A DNA stretch of 10,554 nt from Candidatus Methylomirabilota bacterium (lineage in GTDB: Bacteria; Methylomirabilota; Methylomirabilia; Methylomirabilales; 2-02-FULL-66-22), in assembly GCA_016209725.1 (NCBI GenBank), contig JACQVO010000272.1:1-10554 (forward strand), written 5' to 3'. This document shows, piece by piece, positions 1 to 6,109 of this stretch. Numbering within the stretch: the stretch's first letter is position 1; every line of letters begins with the position of its first letter. The notes beneath the pieces are model-generated. The model did not search any database, was not told the DNA's origin, and was given only the letters and a program-made list of their open reading frames with translations. Made by a program: the position numbers and the translations under genes.

Positions 1-39
1 CACCTTGCCTTCGCCTTGGATGCGGAATACTCTCTTCAT
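1..39 (-). CDS. N-terminal fragment of an unidentified protein
   Basis: On the minus strand an ATG at 39-37 opens a frame that runs off the left edge, reading MKRVFRIQGEGKV. It is preceded by AAAGGAG (complement of 47-53) seven bases upstream of the ATG, a good ribosome binding site. Thirteen residues are too few to name a family, so I give no function. The gene is divergent from the zinc-ribbon gene at 413. The call rests on the start codon, the spacing of the binding site and the absence of stops in the part that is visible. Confidence 0.45.
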   Translation of the reverse strand, partial: MKRVFRIQGEGKV

Positions 40-111
40 GGAGCGGCTCCTTTCAGTGTGGGGTTGACGGTTCTGTGGCAACAGCCACTTCACCACACGG
101 GAGCCGCTTCG

Positions 112-165
112 TCAATTTTCAACTAAGGGTAGCACACGGTCCGAGCGAAGCGTCCCTCGTGTCAT
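112..165 (-). CDS. Possible 17-residue leader peptide
   Basis: A minus-strand ORF starts at ATG 165-163 and ends at TGA 114-112, encoding MTRGTLRSDRVLPLVEN. Its support is a full-length Shine-Dalgarno match, AAGGAGGT (complement of 170-177), four bases before the ATG; few random short ORFs have this. It ends about 70 bases before the start of the minus-strand gene at 39, with a small hairpin (75-88) between. It could be a translated leader regulating that gene, or a chance or decayed start. It shows no run of one amino acid that would indicate a classical attenuator. Confidence 0.3.
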   Translation of the reverse strand: MTRGTLRSDRVLPLVEN

Positions 166-268
166 ACGCACCTCCTTGTGTGTGATGGGAGAGGGTACCA
201 TCTTGGCGGATGGTTGTCCATTCGGGTGGGGTATTGAGGCGAAAAATCTCAATTTGGGAATTTTTTCC

Positions 269-297
269 TTGCATGGCTGATCGCAGGCCGCTATATT
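269..297 (+). promoter_or_regulatory. Candidate sigma70 promoter for the zinc-ribbon gene
   Basis: TTGCAT (269-274) and TATATT (292-297) are separated by 17 bases. The -10 matches the consensus at five of six positions, the -35 at only three. Transcription would begin near 304, giving a leader of about 109 bases before the ATG at 413. It is the only reasonable pair I see upstream of that gene. Confidence 0.3.
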
Positions 298-412
298 GGC
301 CAGGTTTTTGCCCGGTCCAGGGGAATCTTTTCCGGGGGATCGGGATCGTAGAGACAGGGGCGGGGGGACGCCCCATGATGCTGCCTAGCACAGCAGGAAG
401 GAGCGGCTAGAA

Positions 413-583
413 ATGGCTGAGAGTAAGGTACAAAAGGTGGCTCGCCAGGGCGCTGCGCGGAAGAGCATCGGCAACTGCCAGTGCGGTGGCGAGCTGACGT
501 GGGCCCAAGTGATCATGACCCGACCGCGGATGATGAAGGTCTGCGAAAAGTGCGGGGCTTTCCACGAGAAGGACCAGTCGTAA
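413..583 (+). CDS. 56-residue zinc-ribbon microprotein
   Basis: The ORF encodes 56 residues beginning MAESKVQKVARQGAARK and ending at TAA 581-583. Two cysteine pairs, CQC (residues 22-24) and CEKCG (44-48), flank a 19-residue insert with hydrophobic positions, the layout of a small zinc ribbon. The basic N-terminal tail (K5, K8, R11, R16, K17) would suit nucleic-acid or protein binding. GGAAGGAG at 396-403, nine bases before the ATG, supports the start. It stands alone, between a promoter-like site and a possible terminator. I do not recognise a named family; function is unknown. Reality as a gene rests on the binding site, the paired cysteines and GC-rich third codon positions. Confidence 0.75.
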   Translation: MAESKVQKVARQGAARKSIGNCQCGGELTWAQVIMTRPRMMKVCEKCGAFHEKDQS

Positions 584-616
584 CCGCCCACCTGGCCTGA
601 TTCCAGCGTTTCCTCT

Positions 617-683
617 CGTCTCTCTGCGCTCTGTCCAAGCCGGAGGCTTTCCGGCGGTGCAGGAGTGTGTGGAGACGTTTTTT
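617..683 (+). terminator. Possible two-hairpin intrinsic terminator
   Basis: CGTCTC (617-622) pairs with GAGACG (672-677), which is followed at once by six T residues (678-683). Inside this outer stem lies a second hairpin, GCCGGA (639-644) with TCCGGC (650-655), five-base loop. A simple terminator would have one compact stem, so this is weaker than standard, but its place 34 bases after the zinc-ribbon stop codon fits. It could also be coincidental pairing. Confidence 0.35.
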
Positions 684-705
684 CTTCTGACTTTCAGGAA
701 ATTAC

Positions 706-733
706 TTGACCTCTGATCTGCTTAGCTGATAAG
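706..733 (+). promoter_or_regulatory. Candidate sigma70 promoter for the DUF309 gene
   Basis: TTGACC (706-711, five of six) and GATAAG (728-733, four of six) have a 16-base spacer in a locally AT-rich stretch. Transcription would start close to 740, leaving a leader of nearly 80 bases before the ATG at 818. The drop in GC compared with the flanking genes is typical of a promoter region. Confidence 0.4.
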
Positions 734-739
734 AGTGGG

Positions 740-772
740 TGAAATGTTTACATCATGTAGTCATATATTTCA
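740..772. promoter_or_regulatory. Nested dyad downstream of the promoter, possible operator
   Basis: TGAAAT (740-745) is mirrored by ATTTCA (767-772), and between them TACATCATGTA (749-759) is a perfect inverted repeat around a central C. The pair sits right at the predicted transcription start, where a repressor would act. As RNA it could instead form a weak leader hairpin. A second small palindrome, GAAGTAACTTC, lies at 794-804 just before the start codon. Confidence 0.3.
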
Positions 773-817
773 AATAGATAGAATAGAATCTCTGAAGTAA
801 CTTCTGAGTCTCATCCC

Positions 818-1612
818 ATGAAGCGAGCCATCCGAAACCGTCTCGGAGACCTCCTGCTCGAGGCTTTCGATGACCCAGAGAAACGCCAAGCGATCACCTG
901 GCTGGCGCTGTTCTGTCGCCTCGCCGCCGAGAGAGAATGTCCCCAAGTGCCCTTGCCTGACTTATTGGAAGAAGGGCGGGCGGCCTTTCCTGGAGCCGGT
1001 GGGACTTCCGAGGGCGTGCTCGCTCACGTGATCGGACCGGAAAAACTGCTGCGGCTTCGCCGAGGAGACACGGGCGATGTCCTGGCGGCCGGCATCCCCG
1101 CGCGGCTGGGCGATATCCCCTGGGTGATCGAACCTGAGCCGGATGCTCGCGCTGCCTTTCCTGCGCTATGTGAGCGGGCGAGGATCTATGGCGACCTGGT
1201 GGTCGGGATGGAGAGAAGTGACGCGACTTCGCATCGCCTGGATCCCCTGCGGAAGACGATGGCAGAGGCGGCCGTGTGTTTCAACGCTGGCCTGTTCTTC
1301 GAGGCCCACGAGCACCTGGAGCATTCCTGGATGGCCCAACCGAAGGGCCCGACGAAGCGATTCCTGCAGGGGATCATCCAGATCAGCGTCGGCTTCCATC
1401 ATGCGCGGGTGGGCAATCATGACGGGGCCGTCAACCAGCTCACGAAGGGACTGGAGAAGACAGCGGGGTTCAACGGCAATGTTCTGGGACTCGACTGCGA
1501 TGCCTTTCTCCCAAGCGTTGCGAGTGCCCGTGAGGCGATCGTGAAGCGGGGTCGCGCGGGGATGATCCCGATGCTTCTGGCTGAGATCCCGAGGATTCCG
1601 ATGCGAGGCTAG
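818..1612 (+). CDS. DUF309-domain protein with an unrecognised N-terminal region
   Basis: The product has 264 residues. Residues about 150-212 match the DUF309 (PF03745) pattern: FNAGLFFEAHEHLEHSW (155-171), FLQGIIQISVGFHHARVGN (182-200) and a following GAVNQLTKGLEK helix. The conserved E, H and E of the FEAHE motif and the paired histidines at 194-195 suggest a small helical domain that might bind metal, but no activity is known for the family. Many DUF309 proteins are short, so the first 145 residues here are an extension; they contain no motif I recognise. There is no clear Shine-Dalgarno before the ATG, yet the next in-frame Met is residue 131 and an in-frame stop lies at 779-781, so 818 is the only sensible ATG start. 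The gene stands alone, with its own candidate promoter. Confidence 0.85.
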   Translation: MKRAIRNRLGDLLLEAFDDPEKRQAITWLALFCRLAAERECPQVPLPDLLEEGRAAFPGAGGTSEGVLAHVIGPEKLLRLRRGDTGDVLAAGIPARLGDIPWVIEPEPDARAAFPALCERARIYGDLVVGMERSDATSHRLDPLRKTMAEAAVCFNAGLFFEAHEHLEHSWMAQPKGPTKRFLQGIIQISVGFHHARVGNHDGAVNQLTKGLEKTAGFNGNVLGLDCDAFLPSVASAREAIVKRGRAGMIPMLLAEIPRIPMRG

Positions 1613-1613
1613 A

Positions 1614-1632
1614 CATGGTGGGGAACCCCATG
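1614..1632 (+). other. Hairpin just after the DUF309 stop codon
   Basis: CATGG then GG (1614-1621, one bulged T) can pair with CCCCATG (1626-1632) around the tetraloop GGAA, which is of the stable GNRA type. It begins two bases after the stop codon. No T-run follows, so it is more likely an RNA 3' end stabiliser or a weak pause than a full intrinsic terminator. Confidence 0.25.
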
Positions 1633-1835
1633 CCGCCCTGAAGACGAGCAAAGCTCTCTCCTTTGTGCTCACTCCGCTGCCGGCTTCCTCTCGCCCAGGT
1701 GCCGCCTCGCAAAGTCAGCCACCGTCATCTTGGCTCACGGCCCAATATGATTTCTCGTGATATCCCGTGAGAGACCGCGTGAGGAGTGTCCAAAGACGGG
1801 GGGACTGGGATTCCTCGCGCTCGCGATTTTTCCTA

Positions 1836-1869
1836 TTGCGGGATGAGGCCGTTAGACCTAGATTATTAT
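1836..1869 (+). promoter_or_regulatory. Candidate promoter for the IclR-type regulator
   Basis: TTGCGG (1836-1841) and TAGATT (1859-1864) have a 17-base spacer; TATTAT (1864-1869) is an alternative -10 without a -35. Transcription would start near 1871-1876, only about 20 bases before the chosen start codon. Upstream at 1756-1782 are three CGTGA copies spaced about one helical turn apart, a possible binding site. Confidence 0.25.
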
Positions 1870-1892
1870 GGCGCGAAAGGATTTCTCATGTC

Positions 1893-2669
1893 ATGAAAAA
1901 TGCCACCTCACCACCCCTGCGGACCATTCACCGCGCTCTCGATATCCTCGAATGCCTCGGTACGATTCGCGAGGGTGCCACTGTCTCCGAGATGGCCCGG
2001 AAGGTGGGCCTCCACGTCAGCACTGTCCATCGACTGCTCGGCGTCCTCAAGATGCGGGGCTATGCGGACTATGATCCTGCCAGTCGCTTCTACCGCGTCG
2101 GGTCCAAGCTCTTCGAGGCAGGCAGCCGGTACCTGGCAGCGCTGGATCTTCCCGAGGCGGCTCGACCGCACCTGGAACAGCTCAGGAATCGGGTCAATGA
2201 AACGGTTCACCTCGCGATCTACACGCAAGGCGAGGTCGTGGAGTTGGCCAAGGTGTCTGGGGGGCGGGCCACCTCGGTTGCTGGCCGGCCCGGCGCCCGC
2301 TACCCGGCCTACTGCACGGCGCTCGGAAAGGTCCTCCTCGCCCACCTGCCCCCCGAGGAATTCGCCAATTTTCTGGACCAGCGACGGCTGGTCCACCACA
2401 CATCCCGAACGATTACCACTCCCCACCGACTCAAACGAGAACTTCGAGCCGTCGTGAAGGAGGGGTACGCCCTCGATTGTGGGGAGATGGAGGAAGATCT
2501 GTACTGTATCGGGGTCCCCATCTGGGGGCCGGACGGGCGGGTCCGGGCAGCCCTGAGCGTGGCCATGCCCGAGATGCGGTTCGCCGCCTCCAAGGTTCCG
2601 ACGTGGCTTAAACTCCTCCAAGAGGCCAGCCAGAGCATATCCAGGCAGTGGGGTTTGATGGGCGAGTGA
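1893..2669 (+). CDS. IclR-family transcriptional regulator
   Basis: The protein has 258 residues with the two-domain IclR layout. The winged helix-turn-helix covers about residues 8-72, with recognition helix around VSTVHRLLGVLKMRGY (42-57) and wing YDPASRFYRVG (60-70). The effector-binding domain follows (about 85-250), with the family marks YCTALGKVLLAHLP (140-153) and GEMEEDLYCIGVPI (197-210). An upstream in-frame ATG at 1767 would add 42 residues unlike any IclR N-terminus, so I start at 1893, where AAAGG (1876-1880) lies 12 bases upstream. A two-codon start-stop ORF at 1888-1896 overlaps this ATG. IclR proteins control catabolic operons through small organic effectors. Its position directly ahead of a tautomerase and importer suggests it controls them. 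Confidence 0.93.
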   Translation: MKNATSPPLRTIHRALDILECLGTIREGATVSEMARKVGLHVSTVHRLLGVLKMRGYADYDPASRFYRVGSKLFEAGSRYLAALDLPEAARPHLEQLRNRVNETVHLAIYTQGEVVELAKVSGGRATSVAGRPGARYPAYCTALGKVLLAHLPPEEFANFLDQRRLVHHTSRTITTPHRLKRELRAVVKEGYALDCGEMEEDLYCIGVPIWGPDGRVRAALSVAMPEMRFAASKVPTWLKLLQEASQSISRQWGLMGE

Positions 2670-2708
2670 TCTTGACAGGCCCCGCGCGGGCCAGAGAGGA
2701 GGTGGGCA

Positions 2709-2897
2709 ATGCCCTTCGTGAACATTCGAATCTACTCGGGGCATCCTCAGGACCGGAAGCGGCGCATCGCCAGCCGGATCACCGACGTGATCGCCGAGGA
2801 AACTAAGCTTCCCAAGGAGGCGGTCTGGATCGTCATCGAGGAGATCGAGCCCAAGGACTGGTTCGTCGGGGGCAGAGGAGGCGACGAGAAGAAGTAG
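2709..2897 (+). CDS. 4-oxalocrotonate tautomerase-family enzyme
   Basis: The 62-residue product begins MPFVNIRIYSGHPQDRK. After loss of Met, Pro-1 becomes the catalytic base typical of the tautomerase superfamily. The length, the ITDVIAEETKLPKEAV helix and the WFVGG ending fit the 4-OT subgroup, whose members form multimers and shift double bonds of enol or keto acids in aromatic meta-cleavage and related pathways. Compared with Pseudomonas 4-OT, position 11 is His not Arg, position 39 is Trp not Arg, and position 50 is Trp not Phe, so the substrate is unlikely to be classical 2-hydroxymuconate. AGGAGGT at 2697-2703, five bases before the ATG, is an excellent binding site. It lies 39 bases after the IclR gene and 110 before the solute-binding protein. 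Confidence 0.9.
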   Translation: MPFVNIRIYSGHPQDRKRRIASRITDVIAEETKLPKEAVWIVIEEIEPKDWFVGGRGGDEKK

Positions 2898-3007
2898 TTA
2901 TGGCACCGAGGCGGTGGATTGTGATCCTTTTCCGGAGTAAGTGAGAAACCGGGTATGGAAGGCGAGTCCATCTCAGCAGAGGGCGTCGAGATGCAAGGAG
3001 GTTCGTC

Positions 3008-4207
3008 ATGAGGGGGATTCGAGTCTTCGGAGTCATGGGACCCTTGACCTTCCTGGTGATCGGAAGCCTATGTGCGCCAAGCCTCGCTCAGCAGAAACCG
3101 ATTCGCGTCGGTTTCCCCATCATCCTCTCGGGCGGCGGCGCACTGTTCGGGCAGCCCGCGCTGACCGGCGCTCAGATGCTCGTGAAGGAGGTGAACGACA
3201 AGGGCGGCGTCCTCGGCCGGACTCTCGAGCTGGTCACGCGTGACAGCAAGGGAACCCCGGAGGAAGCCACCCGGGTGGCGCGCGAGCTGGTCCTCAAGGA
3301 GGGGGCCGACTTTCTGGTCGGCGGCCTGACTTCCGCCGAGGGGATCGCCATCTCGGCGGTGGCCAAGGAGCAAAAGGTTATCTACATCGCTGCGATCCCC
3401 AAGACAACGACCATGACTGAGCCCGGCAAGCTTCACCCGTACGTCTTCCGCGCGGCCGCCAACAGCTTCACAGAGGGGCGGAGCGGCGCGGTGTTCATGG
3501 CGAAGCTGCCCGTCACGAAGATCTACACCATCGGCCCCGACTACGAGTACGGGCAGGTCGTGACCAAGGCGTTCATGGAATGGCTCAAGAAGCTGAAGCC
3601 CGAAGCCCAGATTGTGGGGCAGGGGTGGCCGAAGCTGGGGGAGCAGGACTATACGCCGTTCATCACCACGGCCCTGGCGGCCAAGCCGGAGGCGGTATTC
3701 AGCACCCTCTGGGGCGGCCACTTCGTCACCTTCGCCAAGCAGGCGAAGCCCTACGGCTTCTTCGAGAAGGTCAAACTGGTGACGGCGGGCGAGGGGGGGT
3801 CACCCGAGACGGCGATGGCGCTGAAGGACGACCTGCCGCTGGGGATTATCAGCAACTCCTACGACGTGTTCTATTCCCACCCAGTCCCGGCCCACCGGGA
3901 CTACGTCGAGCGCCTGAAGAAGTTCACCAACCAGGAGTTCGCGAACTCCTGGGCCAGCACCGGCTACATCGCGATGCAGTTCCTCGTGGAGGCCATCCGG
4001 AAGGCGGGCAGCACCGACACGGAGAAGGTCATCAAGGCACTCGAGGGCCTCACCATTGACAGCCCCATCGGCAAGCAGACCATGCGGGCCAAGGATCACC
4101 AGGCCACCCGCGGCCAATTCTGGGGGACAACGGCAAAGGTTCCCGAGTACCCCTTCCCCATCATGAGTCCGGTTCAATACATCCCGGCCGACGATCTGAT
4201 GGACTGA
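3008..4207 (+). CDS. Branched-chain amino acid-type ABC transporter solute-binding protein
   Basis: The 399-residue protein has a Sec signal peptide: basic start, hydrophobic core at about residues 8-22 and likely type I cleavage after SLA (25-27). No proper lipobox is present. The mature part is a type 1 periplasmic binding fold (Peripla_BP_6), with RVGFPIILSGGGALFGQPA near 33-51, NDKGGVLGRTLELV, then DFLVGGLTSAEGIAIS and IYTIGPDYEYGQ in the expected order. It captures a small ligand in the periplasm for the LivHMGF complex. The family binds amino acids, amides, aromatic acids and other organic acids, so the ligand is open. AAGGAGGT (2995-3002), five bases before the ATG, predicts strong translation. 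It is the first transporter gene; the stop is followed by a large hairpin. Confidence 0.96.
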   Translation: MRGIRVFGVMGPLTFLVIGSLCAPSLAQQKPIRVGFPIILSGGGALFGQPALTGAQMLVKEVNDKGGVLGRTLELVTRDSKGTPEEATRVARELVLKEGADFLVGGLTSAEGIAISAVAKEQKVIYIAAIPKTTTMTEPGKLHPYVFRAAANSFTEGRSGAVFMAKLPVTKIYTIGPDYEYGQVVTKAFMEWLKKLKPEAQIVGQGWPKLGEQDYTPFITTALAAKPEAVFSTLWGGHFVTFAKQAKPYGFFEKVKLVTAGEGGSPETAMALKDDLPLGIISNSYDVFYSHPVPAHRDYVERLKKFTNQEFANSWASTGYIAMQFLVEAIRKAGSTDTEKVIKALEGLTIDSPIGKQTMRAKDHQATRGQFWGTTAKVPEYPFPIMSPVQYIPADDLMD

Positions 4208-4216
4208 GCGCCGCGG

Positions 4217-4253
4217 GCACCCCCCGGGGACCGGACATGTTCCCGGGGGGTGC
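4217..4253 (+). promoter_or_regulatory. Stable GC hairpin between binding protein and permease genes
   Basis: GCACCCCCCGGG (4217-4228) pairs perfectly with CCCGGGGGGTGC (4242-4253), extended inward by one G-U and one A-U pair, around a nine-base loop. It begins nine bases after the solute-binding protein stop codon. No T-run follows, so it is not a standard intrinsic terminator. In binding-protein operons such elements commonly protect the upstream message and reduce downstream expression, giving excess binding protein over membrane components. That role is inferred here. Confidence 0.6.
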
Positions 4254-4271
4254 GCGCGCCTGGACCGAGCC

Positions 4272-5165
4272 ATGCTCCTGCCCGACCTCTCCTTTCTGGT
4301 CATCCAGTTTTTGAGCGGCCTGACGACCGCGATGTTTCTCTTCCTCATCGCCTCGGGCCTCTCCCTGATCTTCGGGGTCCTGCGCGTCCTGAATTTCGCG
4401 CACGGGTCGCTCTACATGCTGGGCGCCTACCTCGCCTACGGGCTCGTCGCCTGGTTCGCGACCGCCCCGGGAAAGTTCTGGGTGGCGGTCCTGGGCGCAT
4501 CCATCGGCGTGGCCCTGATTGGGGGGATCGTCGAGCGGACGCTGCTCCGGCGCCTGTACGGGAGGGAGGCGGTGTACCAACTCCTGTTCACGTACGCGCT
4601 GGTTCTCATCATCAGCGATGTGGCAAAGCTTCTGTGGGGGACCGGCCAGCTCTCGGTCTCGCGACCACCCATCCTGGGGGGATCGGTGTCGCTCTTCGAC
4701 CAGGTCTTCCCCAGGTACAACATCTTCGTCATCATCCTCGGGCCGGCCATCGCGCTCCTGTTCTGGTTTGTGCTCCACCGGACGCGGGCGGGACGGATCA
4801 TCCGGGCTGCGGCCCTGGACCGTGAGATGCTGGGTGTCCTGGGGGTGCACGTGGATCGCCTCTACACTGCGGTCTTCATGATCGGGGCCTGGCTGGCGGG
4901 GCTCGGTGGGGCGCTGGTCACTCCTGTCGTCACCATCGTCCCCGGGATGGATGTCGAGGTTATCGTCAACGCCTTCATCGTTGTCGTGATCGGAGGCCTG
5001 GGGAGCTTCTGGGGGGCGCTCCTCGGGGCGCTCGCCTTGGGGCAGGTGATGTCCTTCGGCATCCTGATCCTTCCCCGCTTCTCCCTCGTCTTCGTTTACG
5101 TGTTGATGGCGGTCGTGTTGGTGATGCGACCCTGGGGGCTCCTGGGCAAGCCCCTCCGCGGGTAA
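4272..5165 (+). CDS. livH: ABC transporter permease, LivH family
   Basis: The 297-residue protein is very hydrophobic with about eight membrane segments. Family marks appear in order: SGLSLIFGVLRVLNFAHGSL (28-47), VERTLLRRLYG (88-98), HRTRAGRIIRAAA (169-181) and NAFIVVVIGGLGSFWGALLG (233-252), the last being the cytoplasmic region that contacts the ATPases. It forms the inner-membrane channel with LivM. The ATG at 4272 gives the normal N-terminus, but no good Shine-Dalgarno precedes it, only GGACCGAG. Together with the hairpin upstream, this suggests lower translation than the binding protein. Its stop codon overlaps the start of livM (TAATG). Confidence 0.95.
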   Translation: MLLPDLSFLVIQFLSGLTTAMFLFLIASGLSLIFGVLRVLNFAHGSLYMLGAYLAYGLVAWFATAPGKFWVAVLGASIGVALIGGIVERTLLRRLYGREAVYQLLFTYALVLIISDVAKLLWGTGQLSVSRPPILGGSVSLFDQVFPRYNIFVIILGPAIALLFWFVLHRTRAGRIIRAAALDREMLGVLGVHVDRLYTAVFMIGAWLAGLGGALVTPVVTIVPGMDVEVIVNAFIVVVIGGLGSFWGALLGALALGQVMSFGILILPRFSLVFVYVLMAVVLVMRPWGLLGKPLRG

Positions 5166-6109
5166 TGGCGGTCATGCAGCGTTTGCCGTGGGGTCTCTTG
5201 GCGTTGGCGGCGGCTGGGCTCCTGCCGTTCGTCGGCTCCCGCTTCTATCTCTATCTGGGGACCGACATCGCCATCATGGCCTTATTCGCCGTCAGCCTGA
5301 ACCTCCTCCTGGGCTACACGGGGCTCGTGTCCTTCGGCCAAGCGGCCTACTTCGGCATCGGGGCCTATGCATGCGCCCTCTTGATGATGCAGGCATCCGT
5401 CCCCTTCATCCTCAGCCTCCTGGCGGGCGGACTCCTTGCCGGGGCCGCGGCCCTCCTGTTCGGATATTTCTGCATCCGGCTCACGCAGATCTACTTCGCC
5501 ATGCTGACCTTGGCCTTTGCCCAGATTGTCTGGGCGGCGGCTTTCAAGTGGAACAGCCTCACCGGGGGCGACACCGGGCTGACCGGGGTTCCGTTCCCTG
5601 CGTTCTTGGATTCGCCCGCCCGCTTCTATTACTTCACGCTGGGCGTTGTGGGCATCTCCCTGGCGTTTCTTCGCCGAGTGGTCGGCTCCCCCTTCGGACG
5701 GATGTTGATGACGATCCGCGAGAACCCAGAAAGGGCGGAGTTCATCGGGGTACACGTCCGATGGTACGAGCTGGCGGCGTTCGTCCTCGCCGGGTTCTTC
5801 TCCGGCGTCGCGGGAGGACTGTTCGGGATATTCAACCACAGTGTCTTTCCAGATTTCAGCTACTGGACCAAATCGGCGGAAGTGCTGATCATGACCATCT
5901 TGGGGGGCATGTACACCTTCTTCGGGCCGGCCGTGGGAGCGGGGATCCTCCTGTTCCTGAACATGCTGGTCACCTCGTACACGGAGTACTGGCCACTGGT
6001 CCTCGGCGTGATTCTGGCAGCGCTCCTCTTCCTGTTCCCCGGCGGTGTGCTGGGCTTCCTGGAGGCCCACCTCCTCCGGCGCGGGCATCGGGAGCCCCGT
6101 GGTACTTGA
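5165..6109 (+). CDS. livM: ABC transporter permease, LivM family
   Basis: The 314-residue membrane protein shows the LivM signature NLLLGYTGLVSFGQAAYFGI (46-65), then TGGDTGLTGVP (133-143), RENPERAEFIGVHV (185-198) and LGGMYTFFGPAVGAG (246-260), and ends after FPGGVLGFLEAHLLRR. It pairs with LivH to form the transport channel. The ATG at 5165 shares its A with the livH stop codon TAA, so translation is coupled, and no separate Shine-Dalgarno is needed or seen. An ATG at 5174 is a less likely alternative. Its end overlaps livG by 11 bases. Confidence 0.95.
   Translation: MAVMQRLPWGLLALAAAGLLPFVGSRFYLYLGTDIAIMALFAVSLNLLLGYTGLVSFGQAAYFGIGAYACALLMMQASVPFILSLLAGGLLAGAAALLFGYFCIRLTQIYFAMLTLAFAQIVWAAAFKWNSLTGGDTGLTGVPFPAFLDSPARFYYFTLGVVGISLAFLRRVVGSPFGRMLMTIRENPERAEFIGVHVRWYELAAFVLAGFFSGVAGGLFGIFNHSVFPDFSYWTKSAEVLIMTILGGMYTFFGPAVGAGILLFLNMLVTSYTEYWPLVLGVILAALLFLFPGGVLGFLEAHLLRRGHREPRGT

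Larger units (their letters stand above)
40..412. other. Divergent intergenic region
   Basis: This 373-bp region lies between the minus-strand gene at 1-39 and the plus-strand zinc-ribbon gene. It holds a candidate leader ORF (112-165, minus), a small GTGGC/GCCAC hairpin with a four-base loop at 75-88 that would lie in the leader RNA of the minus-strand gene, and a promoter-like sequence facing right at 269-297. The segment GGAGCGGCTCC at 40-50 is nearly self-complementary and partly recurs inverted at about 100-109 (GGAGCCGCT). No other gene was recognised. Confidence 0.5.

Noticed and set aside
1767..1892. Upstream ATG extension of the IclR-type protein by 42 residues
   Set aside because: The added segment is unlike IclR N-termini, and there is a promoter-like sequence and a binding site inside it just before 1893.
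2672..2677. Perfect TTGACA right after the IclR stop codon as a promoter for the tautomerase
   Set aside because: No -10-like sequence occurs at 15-19 bases downstream; that stretch is a GC-rich hairpin (2678-2692) and the ribosome binding site.
1908..2744. Long minus-strand open frame opposite the IclR-type gene
   Set aside because: It is a mirror of GC-rich coding DNA. The plus frame has clear IclR domains, while the antisense product has no recognisable motif.
4161..4850. Long minus-strand open frame opposite livH
   Set aside because: Its Asp/Glu/Gln/Arg-rich composition is the usual antisense shadow of a hydrophobic membrane-protein gene; the permease signatures lie on the plus strand.
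6045..6098. Upstream ATG extension of LivG
   Set aside because: It would add 18 residues with no match to the family and lie 65 bases inside livM; GTG at 6099 gives the normal start.
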